Assembly (NCBI GenBank): GCA_963801055.1
Contig: CAWDDE010000008.1
Span: 1-64,000, forward strand
From: DASUPK01 sp963801055
GTDB lineage: Bacteria > Actinomycetota > Thermoleophilia > Solirubrobacterales > 70-9
Direction of reading: 5' to 3'
DNA length: 64,000 bases
Shown here: positions 1 to 7,516 of the stretch, piece by piece
Numbering within the stretch: position 1 is the first letter of the stretch
Layout: each line of letters starts with the position of its first letter
Notes under the pieces: generated by a model
Told to the model about the DNA's origin: nothing
Databases searched by the model: none
Seen by the model: the letters and a program-made list of their open reading frames with translations, nothing else
Program-made: the position numbers and the translations under genes

Positions 1-28
1 GCGGCCGATTCGTCTCTCGCTACCACCC
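1..28. repeat. Type C dispersed repeat, cut by window start
   Basis: The first 28 bases match the core of a repeat seen again at 1791, 34768, 36059 and 54477. The shared core is CGATTCGTCTCTCGCTACCA. One C of the usual GGCCCGATTCG is missing here. Bases 29-185 show no gene or further structure. Confidence 0.6.
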
Positions 29-185
29 AGAGCACGGACTGCCATCGGTTGCTCGCGGTCCCGCCCGGCCGATCGTCGAGCACCTCACGCCCGGAGGCCC
101 TCCCCCGCCCCGGCACGTCGACAGGCTCCCGGGACGTCCTCCAGCCTTTCAAGCGGCGAGGGAGCGGCAGTGACATCGTTGCCGC

Positions 186-632
186 GTGAGATCGAGGGTC
201 AGAGTCGTCGGGCGGTGGGCGGTGTTTGTCGCAGTCGTCGCCCTCCAGCTCGGGTTCATCGTGCGCGGCTATTTCTCCGATCACAAGGAGTTCGCCTTCC
301 AGATGTTCCCCGAGTCGAGCACCTGGCGCGCGGAGGTCGTCCGGGTCACCGCCGATGGTCGGCGCGTCCCGATCGAGCAGCCCTGGTCGGGGTACCGCTG
401 GGAGGAGCTGGTCCCGAATGTCGGGCTCCGCTACCCGTCCTTCCGTCACCACGCTAACGCCGGGCTCGACAACCAGCTCGCGTTCCTCGACTCGGCGCTG
501 GACTGGGTCGCGACCAACACGCCGCGCGACGACGAGACCCGCTACCTCGAGGCGACGGTGACCGCCTGGCACAACGACGACCCACCGATGGAGGAGGTCT
601 TTCGGAGCGGTGTACGAGACCGCGCCGACTAA
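186..632 (+). CDS. Membrane-anchored partner of the HTTM protein, unknown function
   Basis: This is a 148-residue protein starting at GTG. Residues about 7-27 form one hydrophobic segment, so it is probably a single-pass membrane protein with the remainder outside. It has no catalytic motif that I recognise. It overlaps the following HTTM gene by 23 bases, so the two are very likely co-translated. Small proteins of this kind with an FAFQMFPESS-like stretch often sit directly upstream of HTTM genes in actinobacteria; that is from memory of gene neighbourhoods and not proven here. Confidence 0.7.
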   Translation: MRSRVRVVGRWAVFVAVVALQLGFIVRGYFSDHKEFAFQMFPESSTWRAEVVRVTADGRRVPIEQPWSGYRWEELVPNVGLRYPSFRHHANAGLDNQLAFLDSALDWVATNTPRDDETRYLEATVTAWHNDDPPMEEVFRSGVRDRAD

Positions 633-1764
633 ACCGGCTCCGGCTCGTGGAGCCCGGCAGGGCCGCGGATGGATCGCCGCCTTCGACGAGCTGCTGGCGC
701 GCCCGGTCAGCATGCGGGCCCTTGCCCTGCTGCGGGTGCTCGCCGGCCCGATCGTGCTCCTCCACCTGGAGCCGTTCCTCACGGACAGCCTCGACGGGCG
801 GACCTACCGTGACGCCTTCCACGAGCCCTACGCCGCCTGGTACCCGGAGCTGCCCGAGGCGGTCTACATCGGGTTGCTCTGGCTGGCGGCGGTGGCCGCG
901 GTCGCGATGTCCCTCGGCCTCCTCACCCGCCTGGCGACCGGGACGACGTTCGCGATCGTCACCTACAACCTCTTCCTGTCGACCACCCACTTCCACAACA
1001 ACCGGGCCTACCTGGCGATCGTCCTCGGGCTGCTTGCGGTGGCGCCTTGCGGCCGCGAGCTCTCTCTCGACGCCTGGCTCCGCCGCCGCCGGGGTCGACC
1101 GGCGCTCGCCCTCTCGGCCCCGGCCTGGCCGCTGTGGCTACTCCGATTCGAGTCCTCAGCCATCTACGGCGCCTCTGGCCTAAGCAAGCTCCTCGATCCG
1201 GACTGGTTCGGCGGCACCGTCACCTGGCAGCGCGTCGTTCGGGCCCGGGACGACCTCGAGGCGTCACCGCTGCCCGACTGGGCGATCTCGGTCCTCACCG
1301 ACCGAGGCTTCCACGCCGGGGCCGCCCCGGTGATCGTCCTCACCGAGCTCTTTCTCGCGGCCGGGCTCTGGTGGCGCGGCAGCCGCTACCTGGCCGTCTG
1401 GGTCGCGGTCGCCTTCCACGTCGCGATCGAGATCTCGGCCTCGGTCCAGATCTTCTCCCTGCTGGCCATCGCGGTGCTGGTCGTCTGGGCGGTGCCGTCC
1501 ACCCGGGATCGGGTTATCCGGATCGACCCGAGCGACGCTCGCCAGCGTCGATTGGGAGCGGTGGTTCGCGGGCTCGACTGGCTCGCCCGATTTCGGGTCG
1601 AGCCGGCGCCACCGGGCTCTCCGCTCGAGGTCGTGGGCCGTGACGGCAGCACCGTCCGCGGTGCGCCGGCCGTCGCCCTTGCGCTCAGCCGCTTGCCGCT
1701 GACGGCGTGGTTCGCGCTGCCCACGCTGCTCCTCCCCGCGGTCCGCAGCGCTCGTCGGCGATGA
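610..1764 (+). CDS. HTTM domain membrane protein (vitamin K gamma-carboxylase-like)
   Basis: This is a 384-residue polytopic membrane protein with about seven hydrophobic segments. The block FHNNRAYL (residues 128-135), inside a run of membrane helices, and the general layout match HTTM (horizontally transferred transmembrane) proteins, which are distantly related to vitamin K-dependent gamma-glutamyl carboxylase. Bacterial members have no settled reaction. It starts at a GTG inside the 3' end of the preceding small membrane protein gene, a translational-coupling arrangement. The C-terminal 80 residues are soluble and basic. Confidence 0.85.
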   Translation: MYETAPTKPAPARGARQGRGWIAAFDELLARPVSMRALALLRVLAGPIVLLHLEPFLTDSLDGRTYRDAFHEPYAAWYPELPEAVYIGLLWLAAVAAVAMSLGLLTRLATGTTFAIVTYNLFLSTTHFHNNRAYLAIVLGLLAVAPCGRELSLDAWLRRRRGRPALALSAPAWPLWLLRFESSAIYGASGLSKLLDPDWFGGTVTWQRVVRARDDLEASPLPDWAISVLTDRGFHAGAAPVIVLTELFLAAGLWWRGSRYLAVWVAVAFHVAIEISASVQIFSLLAIAVLVVWAVPSTRDRVIRIDPSDARQRRLGAVVRGLDWLARFRVEPAPPGSPLEVVGRDGSTVRGAPAVALALSRLPLTAWFALPTLLLPAVRSARRR

Positions 1765-1790
1765 AATGAGTAGCTGACTGGGTCCCCAAG

Positions 1791-1865
1791 TCGGATCGGC
1801 GGCCCGATTCGTCTCTTGCTACCACCGCACACGTATCCGCGAGACCAGTCCGCACCCCAACTAGG
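1791..1865. repeat. Type C dispersed repeat
   Basis: This is a full copy of type C, with core GGCCCGATTCGTCTCTTGCT followed by ACCACCG, then a conserved GCGAGACCAGTC-like block and CAACTAGGGAG. The same order of blocks recurs at 34768. It lies in the 321-base gap after the HTTM gene, upstream of a type A hairpin and a SnoaL leader. Confidence 0.75.
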
Positions 1866-1921
1866 GAGCGGCGCTCCGGGCTCACGTGAACCCGACGCCG
1901 CGGTCGGCTGCCGCCAACAGT

Positions 1922-1943
1922 GCTGCTTTGCATGGAAAGCAGC
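1922..1943. repeat. Type A hairpin repeat
   Basis: Perfect 8-bp arms GCTGCTTT and AAAGCAGC enclose the loop GCATGG. It stands immediately upstream of a SnoaL-type leader, as at 10227, 43280, 48801 and 52324. Confidence 0.85.
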
Positions 1944-1949
1944 AGCTCT

Positions 1950-1972
1950 CGCGAGATACTGCGTGGGCGATG
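1950..1972 (+). promoter_or_regulatory. SnoaL-family leader, putative near-leaderless promoter
   Basis: This is one of ten copies of GCGAGATACTGCGTGGGCG followed by ATG. GATACT resembles a sigma-70-type -10 box and ends nine bases before ATG, which would place the transcript start about three bases from the start codon. There is no Shine-Dalgarno sequence. Confidence 0.5.
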
Positions 1973-2086
1973 CCGCAGGAGAGTCTCGAAGATTTCATCC
2001 GCTGTGGATACGCCAGGTTCTACCAGGCCGAACGAGAGAGTGTTGACGAGCAAGAGCCCGCCCACGCTCAGACAGCGCCTCTTTGA
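1970..2086 (+). CDS. Micro-ORF from a SnoaL 5' stub, coupled to the MDR gene
   Basis: Behind the conserved leader, ATG opens a 38-residue frame beginning MPQESLEDF, a diverged form of the SnoaL start MSQENVE. The rest does not resemble the family. Its stop TGA (2084-2086) shares a base with the ATG of the following MDR oxidoreductase. The micro-ORF may be only a remnant, but the leader and the overlap suggest that it now drives translation of the downstream enzyme. Confidence 0.4.
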   Translation: MPQESLEDFIRCGYARFYQAERESVDEQEPAHAQTAPL

Positions 2087-3012
2087 TGCGGGCCGCCGGT
2101 ATCAGCGAGTTCGGCGGTGCTGTCGGGCGGATCGACCTCCCAGATCCGCGCCCCCTCGCGGACGACGAGGTCCTGATCGAAATCCGGGCCGCGGGCGTCG
2201 GCAACTGGGAGGAGTTCGTCCGGACGGGCGAGTGGGACGTCGGCCGCGCCCCTCCGATGGCGCTCGGCGTCGAGGCCGCCGGGACCATCACGGCGATCGG
2301 AGATTCCGTCGAGGACTGGGATCCGGGCGATGAGGTGCTTAGCCACCCCCTTCCGCTGCGGGATCAGGGAACGTGGGCGCCCTTGCTGATCGCCTCGGCG
2401 ACGGTGCTCGCGCGAAAGCCTGGCGCCCTCTCGTGGGAGGCCGCTGCTGCGTTCCCCGTTCCGGCCCTGACCGCCACGCAGGTGATCGACGGAGCCCTGG
2501 CGGTGCGCCCTGACGACCTGGTCCTCGTTAACGGTGGGAGCGGGGTGACCGGCACGCTGCTCGTTGGACTGGCCGCGGCGCGCGGCGCCGAGGTGATCGC
2601 GACCGCAGGACCGGCCAGCCATGAGCGCCTGCGCCGGCTAGGAGCGGCCCACGTGCTCGAGTATCACGACCCCGACTGGCCGGAGCAGGCGCTCGCCATT
2701 GGCGGCGGCTTGGGCGTGACCGCCGTCGCGAACGCCGTGCCTAACGGCTCAGCCGACGCGATCGGCACCGTGCGCGACGGCGGTCACCTTGCGACGATCA
2801 CCCAGGACACACCGGACGAGCGGCGGGGCATCGAGATCTCGTCGGTGATCGTGCAGCCCGACGGCCGCGGTCTCGGCGAGCTCGCCGAGCTGCTCGCGGC
2901 CGGGAAGCTCGAGGTCTCGGTCGCGGCGACGTTCCCGCTCGAGGAAGCCGCCGCGGCCTTCGCGGCAGCAACCGGGGGCGGCGCCGGCGGAGCGGTCGTG
3001 CTTCGCCCCTGA
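2086..3012 (+). CDS. Zinc-less MDR oxidoreductase (quinone oxidoreductase-like)
   Basis: This is a 308-residue medium-chain dehydrogenase/reductase without zinc ligands. An N-terminal GroES-like part (residues 1-115) is followed by a Rossmann part with the loop NGGSGVTGTLL (about 149-159). Such enzymes reduce quinones or enones with NADPH; the substrate here is unknown. ATG 2086 is preferred over TTG 2083 because it overlaps the stop of the micro-ORF in a TGATG junction. The length fits the family. Confidence 0.88.
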   Translation: MRAAGISEFGGAVGRIDLPDPRPLADDEVLIEIRAAGVGNWEEFVRTGEWDVGRAPPMALGVEAAGTITAIGDSVEDWDPGDEVLSHPLPLRDQGTWAPLLIASATVLARKPGALSWEAAAAFPVPALTATQVIDGALAVRPDDLVLVNGGSGVTGTLLVGLAAARGAEVIATAGPASHERLRRLGAAHVLEYHDPDWPEQALAIGGGLGVTAVANAVPNGSADAIGTVRDGGHLATITQDTPDERRGIEISSVIVQPDGRGLGELAELLAAGKLEVSVAATFPLEEAAAAFAAATGGGAGGAVVLRP

Positions 3013-3128
3013 CGGGGGCGAGGATCTAGCTCGCCAGGGATTGAGTGGCGACCCCCGCTGGTCAACGACGGCCCCGTGACCGTGCTGCCCGAAGTTTGAC
3101 CCGGCTTTCCATGGTGAGCGAACGCTCA

Positions 3129-3175
3129 CGCGAGATACTGGGCGGGCGGTGTCGCAGGACAACGTAGAGAAGGTA
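3129..3175 (+). pseudogene. SnoaL 5' stub fused to a tRNA fragment
   Basis: The conserved leader (CGAGATACTGGGCGGGCG here) is followed by GTG and codons for SQDNVEKV, a degraded SnoaL start. Homology stops at about 3175 and a tRNA-Ser 3' half begins nine bases later. A degenerate type A hairpin (CTTTCCATGGTGAGC) lies just upstream at about 3104. The frame stays open to 3586 but shows no protein-like character. Confidence 0.65.
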
Positions 3176-3183
3176 TCGCCCAT

Positions 3184-3240
3184 CTCGAAAACCGTTGGCG
3201 GCGGTAACGTCGCCCGAGGGTGCGAATCCCTCCCTCTCCG
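3184..3240 (+). pseudogene. tRNA-Ser(CGA) 3' half, no 5' half
   Basis: The stretch runs from the anticodon loop CTCGAAA through an ACCGT anticodon-stem strand and a long class-II variable arm (GGCG...CGCC). It then has a T arm with GAGGG/CCCTC pairing around loop TGCGAAT, and ends CCTCTCCG. The usual T at the second loop position is G, there is no CCA, and nothing upstream pairs with the anticodon or acceptor strands. Fragments reaching from the anticodon loop to the 3' end are what integrative elements duplicate at attachment sites. Confidence 0.7.
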
Positions 3241-3595
3241 CTTTTGGCTTGGTAGAACCAAATTCGCGGCCGACACGCGTCTCGACGCTAGGCGCGACGT
3301 CTCGAGACCGCAGCAGTCGCGTCAACGAACGTCAGCGCACGTCGACGACCGCCTCCGCCACGGGGATTCCGTTCCCCCCGGCTTGACCCGGTCGGCGGCG
3401 CGAGCACGGCATGGGTGGTCGCGCTGCTGCGCTGCAAGTTCCTCCCGGCACTCAGAGCCCGCCGGACAGCGCGATGGCTATCGCTCGCAGAGGGGGACCA
3501 GCAGTCGTCCTGCTATTGGCGATGGGCGGGAAGCGGCTATCCCGGACGTGAGTCCTCCTTTCGTTCCGAATCCAGACCCCCGCTAGGCTCGGTCA
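3241..3595. other. Gap without a recognisable gene
   Basis: Between the tRNA fragment and the UbiB-type gene I see no coding signal or clear hairpin. The open frames here have arginine- and serine-rich shadow composition. Confidence 0.5.
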
Positions 3596-5035
3596 ATGGG
3601 TACGCAGGACGAAGATTCACTCCGAGAGGCGGGAAGGCTGCCCAAAGGCCGACTCGCCCGGACGGCGCGTGTGGGCGGGCTCGTGACGGGGCAGGGCCTG
3701 CGCTGGGCCGGGATGCGAACCGCCAACCGGGTCCGGACGCCTGAGAGCGCGGCGGCGGCCCAGAAAGAGCGCACCGCGGCGCTGGTCGGGCAGCTCGTCG
3801 ACCAGCTCGGGCAGATGCGTGGCGCGGCGATGAAGGTCGGTCAGATGATCTCGATGGTCGAGTTCGACGGCCTTCCCGAGGACGAGCGGGACGAGCTGCA
3901 ACGGAGGCTCGCGGCGCTCCGCGACGACGTCGCGCCTGTGCGGTTCGCTGACCTCGAGAAGCTGATGCGCCAGGAGTTCGGCGGTCCGCTCGAGCGCGTG
4001 TTCCGCGACTTCGAAGAGCATGCGTTCGCAGCGGCATCGATCGGTCAGGTCCATCGCGCCACGACGATCGACGGCGACGACGTGGCCGTGAAGATCCAGT
4101 ACCCCGGGGTGGCGGAGGCGGTCGACACGGATCTGCGCAACGCGATGATGCTGCTGCCTCTCGTGAAGCGGCTCGCCCCGGGCCTGGACGCGAAGGCGCT
4201 CGCCGCGGAGATGCGCGAGCGGATCGGCGAGGAGCTCGACTACGAGCTCGAGGCCCAGAACCAGCGCCGCGTCGGGCGGCTGCTGCGAGAACATCCGTTC
4301 ATCCGTGTGCCGCGAATCGACACGAGCCTTTCGACCCGGCGCGTGCTCGTGTCCGAGTACGTCGAGGGGGAGCGCTTCGAGGCGGTCCGCCGAGCCGATG
4401 AGGTGCAGCGCGATCGCTACGCCGAGATCGTCTTTCGGCTCTACTTCGGGTTGCTTTATCGCGACCGCATCGCGCTCGGGGACCCTCACCCCGGCAACTA
4501 CCTGCTGTGTCCCGACGGTCGGGTGTGCTTCCTCGACTTCGGCCTTGTGCGCGGCGTCGACGCCGCGCGCCTGGCCGCCGAGCGGGCGATCGCTCTCGCC
4601 GTGCGGAATGGGGACGCGGAGGCCCTCAAGGCGGCACTGCGCGCGGGCGGCTATCTGCCGGCGAGCCGCGCAGATGCCGTGGACGCCGATTTCGCGCTGA
4701 GGCTAATGAGAATGGCGATCAAGTGGTACGCGGTCCCGGGCGAGCGCCGCTTCTCCCCCGTCGATCGCCGCGACCGCGATCGTGAACGGCCGGACCCGGA
4801 GGAGCGGGCCGCGATGAGGATCCAGGTGAACCAATTCACGCTGCCAGCGGAGGCGATCCTGATCCGGCGGATGCACGGCATCGTCGCCGTGGTCCTAGGG
4901 CAGCTGCGCGCTGGCGCAGACTGGGGCGCGATCGCCGCGGAGTACCTGCACGGCGAGGCGCCCGCGACGCCGCTGGGCCAGGCCGAAGCCGAGTTCCTCG
5001 CCGGGCGCGGTCGGACAGCAGGGGCCGCCTACTAG
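3596..5035 (+). CDS. ABC1/UbiB-family atypical kinase
   Basis: This 479-residue protein has the family landmarks in order: KVGQ (80-83), the Ala-rich nucleotide loop AAASIGQ (145-151) that replaces the Gly-rich loop, VAVKIQYP with the ATP lysine (K166), GDPHPGN (295-301) and the metal-binding DFG (314-316). UbiB/COQ8 proteins are ATPase/kinase-like factors that support isoprenoid-quinone or lipid handling at membranes. The C-terminal 150 residues, with the stretch RRDRDRERPDPEER, are not typical of UbiB and may be lineage-specific. It stands alone between non-coding gaps. Confidence 0.9.
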   Translation: MGTQDEDSLREAGRLPKGRLARTARVGGLVTGQGLRWAGMRTANRVRTPESAAAAQKERTAALVGQLVDQLGQMRGAAMKVGQMISMVEFDGLPEDERDELQRRLAALRDDVAPVRFADLEKLMRQEFGGPLERVFRDFEEHAFAAASIGQVHRATTIDGDDVAVKIQYPGVAEAVDTDLRNAMMLLPLVKRLAPGLDAKALAAEMRERIGEELDYELEAQNQRRVGRLLREHPFIRVPRIDTSLSTRRVLVSEYVEGERFEAVRRADEVQRDRYAEIVFRLYFGLLYRDRIALGDPHPGNYLLCPDGRVCFLDFGLVRGVDAARLAAERAIALAVRNGDAEALKAALRAGGYLPASRADAVDADFALRLMRMAIKWYAVPGERRFSPVDRRDRDRERPDPEERAAMRIQVNQFTLPAEAILIRRMHGIVAVVLGQLRAGADWGAIAAEYLHGEAPATPLGQAEAEFLAGRGRTAGAAY

Positions 5036-5788
5036 GCATCGCGCGGGCTCCTGCATTCATTTCGACAGAAGCATCCGGACCCGCCGCGGCAGCCTCGCTC
5101 CGCGGATACGAGGGCAACGCGACTTCGCCCACGACGACCAGGCATCCGACGCGGATCTGGCGAGGAGCACGAGCGCGAGGTCGTCATGGGATAGACCTGC
5201 TTCCTCGCGAACGCGGTTGTCGGGCTGGCGATGCCCAAGACGATCGAGTTTCGTCCACTGTAGGAGTCTTAGAGAGGGCGGGGTCGGACGCCTGCTCCCG
5301 TGCCGAAGCGAGAGCCCGGATGTCGATCGCGGCGATGCCGCGTCGCCGTGCGCGCCCCGTTTCCGGCAAGCGTCTGATCAGCCACCTAACGGCCAAACTG
5401 GGCCAGACCGAGGCCCTGGCTGGGCGTCACCGCCCGGCTCGGCCCGACTCGGATCACTGCTGCTTTGCATGGAAAGCAGCAGTCAACGCATCTCACGCGT
5501 CGCCGGCTCCTGCCAGGCGGAGCCCCGGCTTGGGCGGGCTTCTCTGCCGGTGGAGGGCTGCCGAGACTAGGCGGAATGTGAGACTCGTCTACTCTTGCCC
5601 TTAGGGAGTCTTCAACGGCGGCCATCAAGCTGCTGCGGAATCCGCCAATCCCGGCCTCGGTACGGGCTCGTATAGCCACTAATCGGCGCCTCCCCCTCGC
5701 AGAGAGTTGGGCCGTCCCTATCCGGTGCGCCCCTCCGTTTTCCGCTTAGGGCGGCAACCGTATGCAAGCTTCGACTACAGGAGAAACG
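5036..5788. other. Long intergenic gap with one type A hairpin
   Basis: These 753 bases hold no convincing gene. The short frames on both strands are arginine-rich shadows. The only recognised element is the hairpin at 5457-5482. Confidence 0.55.
5457..5482. repeat. Type A hairpin repeat (longest stem)
   Basis: Ten-bp perfect arms CTGCTGCTTT and AAAGCAGCAG surround loop GCATGG. No SnoaL leader follows; the downstream sequence AACGCATCTCACGCGTC bears no resemblance to it. Confidence 0.85.
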
Positions 5789-5995
5789 ATGACGACGAAC
5801 CGCAGGCAGACGCAGCGCGGCGCGCGCCAACGCCCCCAGCAGGAACAAGACACACAAGGGCAACTCAACCGGCGCCGAGAGAGTATGCAGGCAGCCGAGG
5901 GTCATGCGGGCAGCATTCCGCGCGGCAACCAGCAGACAGAGGACGAGAATCTCGGCCACCGCCGAGAGGAGTACGCGCGCCTACTCGGCCACTGA
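5789..5995 (+). CDS. Small Gln/Arg-rich hydrophilic protein, unknown
   Basis: This is a 68-residue polar protein beginning MTTNRRQTQRG, with no hydrophobic segment and many Q, R, E and N residues. The start is supported by an ACAGGAGA ribosome site about five bases before ATG. An ATG at 5762 in the same frame lacks a ribosome site. It resembles the small disordered stress-type proteins common in actinobacteria but I cannot name a family. Confidence 0.45.
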   Translation: MTTNRRQTQRGARQRPQQEQDTQGQLNRRRESMQAAEGHAGSIPRGNQQTEDENLGHRREEYARLLGH

Positions 5996-6081
5996 TCGAA
6001 GCAGTTCAGCCACGAGCACGGCCGAGCACCGCTCAGCGCAGCAACAGGAGAAGGGGCCTGCTTCTAAGCCGCTGAATTCAA

Positions 6082-6306
6082 TCAATACTCCGACAGCCCG
6101 GCGGCCTCGAGGGCCTGGTCGCGAGTCTTGAAGACCCGCAACCGTACGGCGCGGCCATCCCTAACAGTCCACACGTTGGATTCCCGGGGTACCTGAGAGC
6201 GTGCGGTGCGGCCTCGGTAGATCAGTGCCCGCGTGGTGCCCGGGCTGGGCTGCTCTGCTGTGTGCTGGCGATCCAGCTGATCGCCGTGATCCACGAGGTG
6301 ACTCAT
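6082..6306 (-). CDS. Chimeric small protein ending in a SnoaL C-terminus
   Basis: This is a 74-residue frame whose last 30 residues (VWTVRDGRAVRL ... ALEAAGLSEY) are the C-terminal strand and conserved tail of the local SnoaL family. The first 40 residues are unrelated. The start is well supported: AAGGAG lies six bases before ATG. It is therefore either a newly formed chimeric gene or a SnoaL gene whose 5' two thirds were replaced. It points the opposite way to the SnoaL cluster that follows. Confidence 0.5.
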   Translation of the reverse strand: MSHLVDHGDQLDRQHTAEQPSPGTTRALIYRGRTARSQVPRESNVWTVRDGRAVRLRVFKTRDQALEAAGLSEY

Positions 6307-6515
6307 TTGTTCTCCTTTGCTAGAGCGAGGAGCCCGCTGCGCTGCCTCCTGTGCTGCCTACTGCAACCCTTGCGCCCACAATGGCGAAAAGGATCAGTGC
6401 GATCTCAATGCCTTTGAACGTGCTTGTGGGAAGCCCGTGGTGTGGGGCGCGCGATGGAGCGACCGCGTTTTAGACCTGGCCGCTGGCTCACTGTCCCAGT
6501 GACCGGCGCACGCCC

Positions 6516-6539
6516 TCGCGAGATACTGCGTGGGCGATG
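6516..6539 (+). promoter_or_regulatory. SnoaL leader, putative near-leaderless promoter
   Basis: This is a perfect copy of GCGAGATACTGCGTGGGCG before ATG 6537, with the GATACT -10-like box. No type A hairpin precedes it here. Confidence 0.5.
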
Positions 6540-6956
6540 TCGGAGGAGAACGTGGAGTTCGTGCGGCGGGGCTTCGAGGAGTTTCAGGCAGGAATCGAGC
6601 GCGGTGATCCGGCCGCTTGGTTCGATCAGGAAGCCTTCGCTGACGATTTCGAGTGGATCGTGCCGGAACCGCTCGACGGGAGATCGGTCTGGCGCGGTCG
6701 CGACGGGTTCCTCGACTTCATCCGTACCTGGACCGAGCAATTCGACGACTGGTCGATTCGGGTCGAGCGCCTGATCGATGCCGACGAGAACCGAGTTGTC
6801 GCACTCACCCACCAGACGGCAACCGGAAAAGAAAGCGGCGTGCCGGTCGAGCTGAATGTCGGCCAGGTTTGGGAGCTCGAAGCTGACCGCTGGACTCGGG
6901 TGACGAACTACCTCAGCCACGCCGAAGCCCTCGAAGCCGCCGGGCTGCGGGCGTAG
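6537..6956 (+). CDS. SnoaL-like NTF2-fold protein, copy 1
   Basis: This is a 139-residue protein with the family start MSEENVEFVRRG and tail HAEALEAAGLRA. The middle has the alternating strand pattern and WRGRDGF motif of NTF2/SnoaL cone-shaped folds. Family members range from polyketide cyclases to epoxide hydrolases and binding proteins, so the ligand cannot be told. It is followed at once (ATGATG right after its stop) by copy 2, so the two form an operon driven by the leader at 6516. Confidence 0.88.
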   Translation: MSEENVEFVRRGFEEFQAGIERGDPAAWFDQEAFADDFEWIVPEPLDGRSVWRGRDGFLDFIRTWTEQFDDWSIRVERLIDADENRVVALTHQTATGKESGVPVELNVGQVWELEADRWTRVTNYLSHAEALEAAGLRA

Positions 6957-6959
6957 ATG

Positions 6960-7358
6960 ATGTCGGAGGAGAACGTCGAGCTTTATCGGCGGGGCATCGA
7001 GGCGTTCAACAACCGCGACCTCGAGGCGTTCCTCGCGCTGGCTGATCCTGATGTCGTGGGGGTTTCGCGAGTTCTCGCGATCGAGGGCGGCTCGTATCGA
7101 GGGCACGACGGCACCCGGGAGTGGTGGAGAGATCTGCTCGGTGTCTTCCCTGACTTCAGGATCGAGGTCGTATGGGTTCGCGACGCCGGGAACCTGACGG
7201 TGTCCGAACTCCGCAACAGTGCCCAGGGCGAAGGCAGCGCCGCGCCCCTTGAAGAGTCCGTGTGGCAGGTCTCTGAGTGGCGCGACGGCCTGGTCGTTCG
7301 GTGGCAGATGTATGAGACCGAGCAAGAAGCCCTCGAAGCCGCCGGGCTGTCGGAGTAG
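6960..7358 (+). CDS. SnoaL-like NTF2-fold protein, copy 2
   Basis: This 132-residue protein begins MSEENVELYRRG and ends EQEALEAAGLSE. It starts directly behind copy 1. ATG 6957 is also possible, but 6960 matches the family start. The middle (SYRGHDGTREWWRDL) follows the family pattern and is quite different in sequence from copy 1. Its own end, CGGAGTAG, leaves an SD-like GGAG six to eight bases before the next family ATG at 7362. Confidence 0.88.
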   Translation: MSEENVELYRRGIEAFNNRDLEAFLALADPDVVGVSRVLAIEGGSYRGHDGTREWWRDLLGVFPDFRIEVVWVRDAGNLTVSELRNSAQGEGSAAPLEESVWQVSEWRDGLVVRWQMYETEQEALEAAGLSE

Positions 7359-7361
7359 GCG

Positions 7362-7513
7362 ATGTCACAGGAGAACGTCGAGATCGTGCGGCGGGTGGTC
7401 GAAGCCTTCAACGAGGGCGGGATGGGTTCCGAGGCCACGCTGGCAAGATCGTCCGGATGCAAGCATTCTGGGACCGGGTGAACGCCCTCGAAGCCGCCGG
7501 GCTGCGGGAGTAG
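7362..7513 (+). pseudogene. SnoaL gene with internal deletion
   Basis: A normal family start (MSQENVEIVRRVVEAFNEGG) runs for about 20 codons. It is then joined directly to the last 11 codons of the family (NALEAAGLRE, stop 7511-7513). The join is out of frame; the first frame ends at TGA 7479-7481. About 300 bases of the core are missing while both ends are kept. Confidence 0.85.
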
Positions 7514-7516
7514 GCG

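Noticed and set aside
3149..3586. 145-codon frame starting with a SnoaL-like GTG and running through the tRNA fragment
   Set aside because: Only the first nine codons are SnoaL-like; the rest is arginine/serine-rich and crosses a tRNA sequence.
6317..6502. 61-codon frame rich in Cys and Ala
   Set aside because: No ribosome site, odd composition, and lies in the region upstream of the SnoaL leader.
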